Origin: JAEMQF01 sp031396305
GTDB lineage: Bacteria; Pseudomonadota; Gammaproteobacteria; Burkholderiales; Burkholderiaceae_C
Direction of reading: 5' to 3'
Assembly: GCA_031396305.1 (NCBI GenBank)
Contig: JANNKM010000066.1
Span: 1-17,194 of the forward strand
DNA: 17,194 bases
The notes below the pieces were generated by a model. The model was not told the origin of the DNA. It saw nothing but the letters and a program-made list of their open reading frames with translations, and searched no databases. This document shows, piece by piece, positions 13,398 to 17,194 of the stretch; position 1 is the first letter of the stretch; the number at the start of each line of letters is the position of its first letter. The translations under genes were made by a program, and so were the position numbers.

Positions 13398-15029
13398 ATG
13401 ACCCGATCTGGAACCCGAGCGCAAATCTCCGTCAGCCTGGTGCTGGTGCTGTGCAGCGGCCTGCCAAGCGCGCAACCGAATGCGTTTCAACCCGAGCTGC
13501 CGGTCACGGTCGACGTGTCGGCGCCGCTTGCGGGCTCGGGCCTTCGAACCGAGCGCAGCGCCCGCGCGGACGCAGTGGCGCTGCCTCAGGTTCTGCCGCG
13601 AGTGAACCTGTTCGGCGTCGACCCAGGGGCGCCCGCCGCCCCACCCCGGGAGCCGCGAACCGAGTTTCGACTGGCGCAGTTCCAGCTGCCGCAAGCCGGA
13701 TCGCGTGAAGGTTCCGGTCCGGCACGCCAGCAGGTCGAGGAACTGGCGAAGGAACTCGACTACCAGTACTCCTGGGGCAGCGACACCGAACTCATCGTCG
13801 AGCGCAACAACGACCTGCGCAGTGACCGGCGCGACGATCTGCGACTTTTGAATCCCACGCTGTTTTTCCTGGGCAGGACCGGGGTCCTGCCGTGGGCCGA
13901 CGTGAACCTCGGCGCGACTTTCGAGCAGCAGCTGCGCCTTCACGAAGAAGAGATCACCGTCCTGCCCGACAACTCGCGCGAGCCCTCCCTGCGGCGCTCG
14001 TTCACCGCCAAGCTCGACGTCGCCAACATCGTCATCAAGAACATCCCGGATCATCCGCTGGAAATCACGCTCGGCCGCCGTACCTTTGAAGACCCGAGGC
14101 TGTGGCTGTATGACGTGACGCTCGACGGGGTTCACGTCAGGTACCGCGGCGAGTCGTACAGCACCGAAGTCAGCGTCACCCGCGAGGACCAGTGGGACAT
14201 GTCGGTGTTCCTCAACACTCCGAAGAGCACGATCAAGAACTACATCCTGTACCACGACTACCGCGGCATCGAAGACCACCGCATCGCGGCGTACGCGATC
14301 GCGCGGCTGGACAGGCTGCCCCAGTCCGAGGGTCGCTTCAAGCTGTACGGTGTGCGCGCCTACGGTCGGCCGAGCGACAAATTCAACTACTGGTCCGAGC
14401 TCGGTTGGGTGCGCGGCATCGACGAAGCGCGCGTGCCGCAACCGCTCAATGGCGTGGCCTATGACGTCGGCGCGACGTACCGCTTCCCGCAGGCCTTCTG
14501 GTCGCCTTGCCTGACGGTCGGCAACGCGTACGGCAGCGGCGACGACCGCAACGATGGCGTGAACCGGGAGTACCGCCAGACCGGCTTTCAATCGAACGAG
14601 ACCAAGTTCTGCGGCGTCGCGCAGTTCAAGCGCTATGGCGAGTTCATCGACCCTGAACTGAGCAACCTGCGCATCTATACGTTGGGAATCGGCTTTCGGC
14701 CCACGGCGAACATCCATGTCGATGTGGTGCACCACCAGTACAAGCTGAATCACATCGCGACCGACGTGCGCAACGGTCTGATCACTGCACAGATGAACAC
14801 CCGGCTCGCCGGCGCAAACCGAAGGAGCCTGGATGTCGGTCGCGAGATCGACCTCATCGTCGCGTTTCGCCGTCTGTTCGACACGAAATGGGGCGTTGAC
14901 CTTCGAGCGGGCTACTTTTTCCCCGGCAACGCCTATCTCAGGAATGACGGGGCCAACAACCCGGCAAGCGCGCGACGATTCGCCGACCCGGACAAAGGCC
15001 TGCGAGTTTTGGCCGTGATCTCTTACTGA
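13398..15029 (+). CDS. Alginate-export (AlgE)-family outer-membrane beta-barrel protein
   Basis: 543 residues; ATG at 13398, 20 bases after the permease stop, with a modest GAAGG upstream. A signal peptide (RAQISVSLVLVLCSGLPSA, cleavage near residue 25) leads into a Pro/Ala-rich stretch of about 85 residues with no recognised domain. The barrel then starts at about residue 119 (ELDYQYSWGSDTELIVERNNDLRSDRRDDLRLLNPTLFF). Alternating strands and motifs recall AlgE-like porins: ITLGRRTFEDPRLWLYD, RLKLYGVRAYG-like repeats, KFCGVAQFKRYGEFIDPELSNLRIYTLGIGF, LDVGREIDLIVAFRRLFDTKWGVDLRAGYFFPG, and a C-terminal strand ending in aromatic Tyr (LRVLAVISY). The family forms anion-selective or polymer-conducting channels. 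Its place behind two RND pumps suggests it supplies the outer-membrane exit, which is inference. Alginate genes are not seen nearby. Confidence 0.82.
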   Translation: MTRSGTRAQISVSLVLVLCSGLPSAQPNAFQPELPVTVDVSAPLAGSGLRTERSARADAVALPQVLPRVNLFGVDPGAPAAPPREPRTEFRLAQFQLPQAGSREGSGPARQQVEELAKELDYQYSWGSDTELIVERNNDLRSDRRDDLRLLNPTLFFLGRTGVLPWADVNLGATFEQQLRLHEEEITVLPDNSREPSLRRSFTAKLDVANIVIKNIPDHPLEITLGRRTFEDPRLWLYDVTLDGVHVRYRGESYSTEVSVTREDQWDMSVFLNTPKSTIKNYILYHDYRGIEDHRIAAYAIARLDRLPQSEGRFKLYGVRAYGRPSDKFNYWSELGWVRGIDEARVPQPLNGVAYDVGATYRFPQAFWSPCLTVGNAYGSGDDRNDGVNREYRQTGFQSNETKFCGVAQFKRYGEFIDPELSNLRIYTLGIGFRPTANIHVDVVHHQYKLNHIATDVRNGLITAQMNTRLAGANRRSLDVGREIDLIVAFRRLFDTKWGVDLRAGYFFPGNAYLRNDGANNPASARRFADPDKGLRVLAVISY

Positions 15030-15068
15030 GCGGCCTGTTCAACGTACGTTCCAACCCAGGAGATCAGT

Positions 15069-15932
15069 ATGACGCAACGCATCGACTCCATCATCTTCGG
15101 CTCCGTTCTGGCAGCGGCCCTCGGAATCGGACTCGGGCCAGCGGCGGCCCAGAGCGGCTCGCAACCCGATTTCCTCGCCGACCGCGGCGACGGCATTCGA
15201 ACCTCGCTGCTCGCCACCTACATCAAGCCCAGGGAGTTCATCTTCTATCCGTTCTACGAGTACACCAAGACCTCGAACTACGAATACATGGCGAGCGATC
15301 TCGGGTACACCGGCTTCGTCGACTACCTGGGCAAGAAAGTCGACCACGAGTATTTGGTCTTCCTCAGCTACGCCTGGAACGATTCATGGATGTTCGAGTT
15401 CGAATCCGCCTTGCACGCCAAGGTCAAGTTCGAAAAGGCCGCCAACGACCCCGTGACTGCCGTTCCAAGGGAGATCCGGGAATCGGGCCTGGGCGACACT
15501 GAAATGCAGGTGCGCTGGCGCTATTCGAAGGAAACCGAAACCCGGCCGGAGGTCACGCTGATGTTCCAGGCCGAGTTTCCGTTGCAAAGGAAAAAGAAAC
15601 TGCTCGGCACGCAGGCGTGGGGCTTCGGGACGGGCTTCGTGCTGACCAAGGGCTATTCGTTCGGAACCATGTCGTTGCGAGGCCAGGTCAACTATGATCG
15701 CGGGGACCGCAAGTTCGGGTTCGGCGAGTACGCGATCGACTACCTGAAGAAGCTGTCGCCGCAGTGGACCGTCGCGCTGACCCTCGAAGGCGAGGAATCG
15801 GAAATATCGGTCATCGGCGAAGTGCAGTACGCGTTGAGCAAGAACGCGACGCTCAAGCTCAATCTGGGTCAGGGCCTGACCAGGAAGGACCGCCAGACTG
15901 CGCCCGAGATCGGCGTGCTGTTCCGCTTCTGA
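15069..15932 (+). CDS. Predicted outer-membrane beta-barrel protein
   Basis: 287 residues; ATG at 15069 with AGGAG (15058-15062) six bases upstream. The signal peptide is clear (SIIFGSVLAAALGIGLGPAAA, cleavage near residue 27). The mature protein is a run of amphipathic beta strands: EFIFYPFYEYTKTSNYEY, EYLVFLSYAWNDSWMFEFESALHAKVKF, GDTEMQVRWRYSKETETRPEVTLMFQAEFPL, WGFGTGFVLTKGYSFGTMSLRGQVNYDRG, then a final strand ending in Phe (EIGVLFRF), the usual BAM recognition end. The layout resembles small porin or MetA-like (phenol-degradation type) 'transporter' barrels, but I cannot name a family firmly. It begins 39 bases after the AlgE-like gene, so both barrels are probably made together. Substrate unknown. 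Confidence 0.78.
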   Translation: MTQRIDSIIFGSVLAAALGIGLGPAAAQSGSQPDFLADRGDGIRTSLLATYIKPREFIFYPFYEYTKTSNYEYMASDLGYTGFVDYLGKKVDHEYLVFLSYAWNDSWMFEFESALHAKVKFEKAANDPVTAVPREIRESGLGDTEMQVRWRYSKETETRPEVTLMFQAEFPLQRKKKLLGTQAWGFGTGFVLTKGYSFGTMSLRGQVNYDRGDRKFGFGEYAIDYLKKLSPQWTVALTLEGEESEISVIGEVQYALSKNATLKLNLGQGLTRKDRQTAPEIGVLFRF

Positions 15933-15973
15933 ACCCCAGATACCCGTTCCACCAACCCACCACCAACCCGCAT

Positions 15974-15977
15974 GAGG
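15974..15977 (+). promoter_or_regulatory. Ribosome-binding site that decides the start of the next gene
   Basis: GAGG lies six bases before the ATG at 15984. The earlier in-frame ATG at 15972 has only a C/A-rich sequence upstream, and the GAGG would be inside its own coding part. The later start is therefore preferred. Confidence 0.55.
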
Positions 15978-15983
15978 CACTCC

Positions 15984-16691
15984 ATGATCACTCGTTCAAT
16001 CCCGGCAATCCTCGGCACGGCGGCAATCGCCGTCGGCGCAGCGGTCTTCGCCCAAGCAAAGGACACGCCCAAATCAGCCTGGCAGATGGAGTTTCCGGTG
16101 ATGGCGAGCTGCAAGCTGCAGACGACCGGCAAGGCCCCGTATTTCGTGCTCGAGCCGGGTTATCAGCTCGTGCTCGAAGGCGGCGGCACCAAGCTCGAAA
16201 TCACCGTGACCGAGCAGACGAAGATCGTGAACGGAGTCGAGACCCGGGTCGTCGAGGAACGCGAGTGGAAAGGCGGGCAGCTCTATGAAGTGGCGAAGAA
16301 CTACTTCGCGATTTGCGACCAGACCAAGGACGTCTTCTATTTCGGCGAAGACGTCGACTTCTACGAGAACGGCAAGATCGTCAAGCACGACGGTACCTGG
16401 CACGCCGGCGTGAACGGCAACAAGGCCGGGCTGATCATGCCGGGAGCCCCGAAGCCCAAGATGCGCTACTACCAGGAACTCGCGCCGGCGATCGCGATGG
16501 ACCGTGCGGAAATCGTGAGCGTCACCGAAACCTGCAAGACGCCGGCCGGAACCTTCACCGGCTGCATGAAGGTGAAGGAAGGCTCATCCATCGACCTGCT
16601 GGTCACGGAATACAAGTACCACGCGCCGGGCATCGGCCTCGTCACCGACGAAGCCCTGCGCCTGGTCAAGTACGGTTTCGTCAAAAAGTGA
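15984..16691 (+). CDS. Secreted protein of unknown function with four cysteines
   Basis: 235 residues from ATG 15984. The signal peptide (RSIPAILGTAAIAVGAAVFAQA, cleavage near residue 25) indicates export. The mature protein has cysteines at about 43, 111, 184 and 194, perhaps two disulfides. Motifs include YEVAKNYFAICDQTKDVFYFGEDVDFYENGKIVKHDGTWHAG, GLIMPGAPKPKMRYYQE, and a C-terminal VTETCKTPAGTFTGCMKVKEGS...EYKYHAPGIGLVTDEALRLVKYG. The last block has the TPAGTF-x2-C-x-KV...EYxYxPGxGLV pattern seen in several families of secreted or lipoprotein-like DUF proteins (TapB/DUF3108-like). I do not recognise a function. It follows the second barrel by 51 bases and is probably the last gene of the exporter cluster. 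The gap after it has only weak secondary structure. Confidence 0.75.
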   Translation: MITRSIPAILGTAAIAVGAAVFAQAKDTPKSAWQMEFPVMASCKLQTTGKAPYFVLEPGYQLVLEGGGTKLEITVTEQTKIVNGVETRVVEEREWKGGQLYEVAKNYFAICDQTKDVFYFGEDVDFYENGKIVKHDGTWHAGVNGNKAGLIMPGAPKPKMRYYQELAPAIAMDRAEIVSVTETCKTPAGTFTGCMKVKEGSSIDLLVTEYKYHAPGIGLVTDEALRLVKYGFVKK

Positions 16692-16803
16692 CGGACGCGA
16701 GTGCGGAGTTGGGGCAAACACCCTGGCGTGTCAACAGGACCAACTGAACAATACTGCTCGTCGTCCACTTGACTTGACCTTCCTCTGCGATCTTCGCTTC
16801 GCC
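16692..16803 (+). other. Intergenic gap before the glycosyltransferase gene
   Basis: A short CGTCA/TGACG arm pair flanks the stop codon region of the previous gene, but no terminator-quality hairpin or T-run follows. I see no clear promoter or Shine-Dalgarno in the remaining bases. The codon before the ATG at 16804 is preceded by TTCGCTTCGCC. Confidence 0.3.
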
Positions 16804-17194
16804 ATGGGCCACACCGATTCGTACCTCAGTTGGGGCGTTGCGGGCACGGAGGCCGGCGTCGAGGTGCGCCCTCGTTCGCTTCAGCGCACGCGCGTCTCGG
16901 TGGTCATGCCGGCGTTCAACGAAGCGCAGAATATCGCCAGCACCGTCGCGGCACTGGTGCAGTTTCTAGACGCGCGCACGGAGTCGTATGAGATCCTGGT
17001 CGTCGACGACGGCAGCACCGACCTGACCGCGGCCGCTGTGGTTTCGCTGCCGACGCTCTGGCCGGTCACGCTGGTACAGCTGTCACGCAATTTCGGCAAG
17101 GAAGCAGCCATCACGGCCGGGTTGGAGCGCGCCAGCGGCGACGTCGTGCTGTGCATCGATGCCGACGGCCAACATCCGTTGGCCACCGTCGACC
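16804..17194 (+). CDS. Family 2 glycosyltransferase (DPM1/ArnC-like), 5' part
   Basis: The gene runs off the window; 130 codons are visible from ATG 16804. After a variable N-terminus the GT-A fold begins: VSVVMPAFNEAQNIASTVAALVQFL (nucleotide-binding start), YEILVVDDGSTDLTAA (the DDGS/T motif), VQLSRNFGKEAAITAGLERASGDVVLCIDADGQHP (the DAD motif for the metal-nucleotide-sugar). The SRNFGKEAAITAGL stretch is characteristic of dolichol-/undecaprenyl-phosphate sugar transferases and related GtrB/ArnC enzymes at the inner membrane face. The C-terminal membrane helices expected for that subgroup lie outside the window. No ribosome-binding site is clear at this start. A link to polysaccharide or lipid glycosylation is likely, but which sugar is unknown. 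It may be a separate transcription unit from the exporter genes. Confidence 0.9.
   Translation, partial: MGHTDSYLSWGVAGTEAGVEVRPRSLQRTRVSVVMPAFNEAQNIASTVAALVQFLDARTESYEILVVDDGSTDLTAAAVVSLPTLWPVTLVQLSRNFGKEAAITAGLERASGDVVLCIDADGQHPLATVD

Noticed and set aside
1..17194. CRISPR arrays, tRNA or rRNA genes, insertion-sequence transposases
   Set aside because: No regularly spaced repeats, cloverleaf-like sequences, conserved rRNA blocks or transposase motifs were seen on either strand.

Overview
The window is GC-rich and every gene I can support lies on the + strand. The order ccoG, a FixH-like small protein, a two-helix small membrane protein, hemN and a TauE/SafE-type membrane protein is the usual surroundings of a cbb3 oxidase cluster in Betaproteobacteria. 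I infer a Burkholderiales-like or related betaproteobacterium from this order and the codon usage, with moderate confidence. No rRNA, tRNA or CRISPR array is visible.

Region 1 (1-5008) belongs to microaerobic respiration and heme supply. It holds the 3' part of ccoG, two small membrane proteins, an AI-2E/PerM-family permease, hemN for oxygen-independent heme synthesis, and a TauE/SafE-type protein. It also carries palindromic DNA. There is a perfect-stemmed cruciform repeat at 815-940. Two related palindromic inserts sit in frame inside ccoG (about 244-330) and inside the TauE/SafE gene (about 4434-4590). hemN is broken by an apparent one-base deletion at about 3016. A palindrome before hemN contains an FNR/ANR-like box.

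Region 2 (5009-13377) encodes an unusual RND export system. It contains a first RND permease, a secreted protein of unknown function, a short periplasmic adaptor and a second, paralogous RND permease. The first permease gene is frameshifted by an exact 19-bp tandem duplication. The adaptor has a Gly/Pro/Ala/Gln-rich linker where related proteins carry the lipoyl and alpha-hairpin domains. No TolC-type outer-membrane factor is present.

Region 3 (13378-16691) follows closely and encodes exported proteins: an alginate-export (AlgE)-type outer-membrane barrel, a second predicted outer-membrane barrel and a secreted protein with four cysteines. Spacing and ribosome-binding sites suggest that 5274-16691 is one transcription unit or a small set of coupled units. 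It would form a cell-envelope export system of unknown substrate, with one of the barrels perhaps acting as the outer-membrane exit. That last step is inference.

Region 4 (16804-end) is the 5' part of a family 2 glycosyltransferase that runs off the window.
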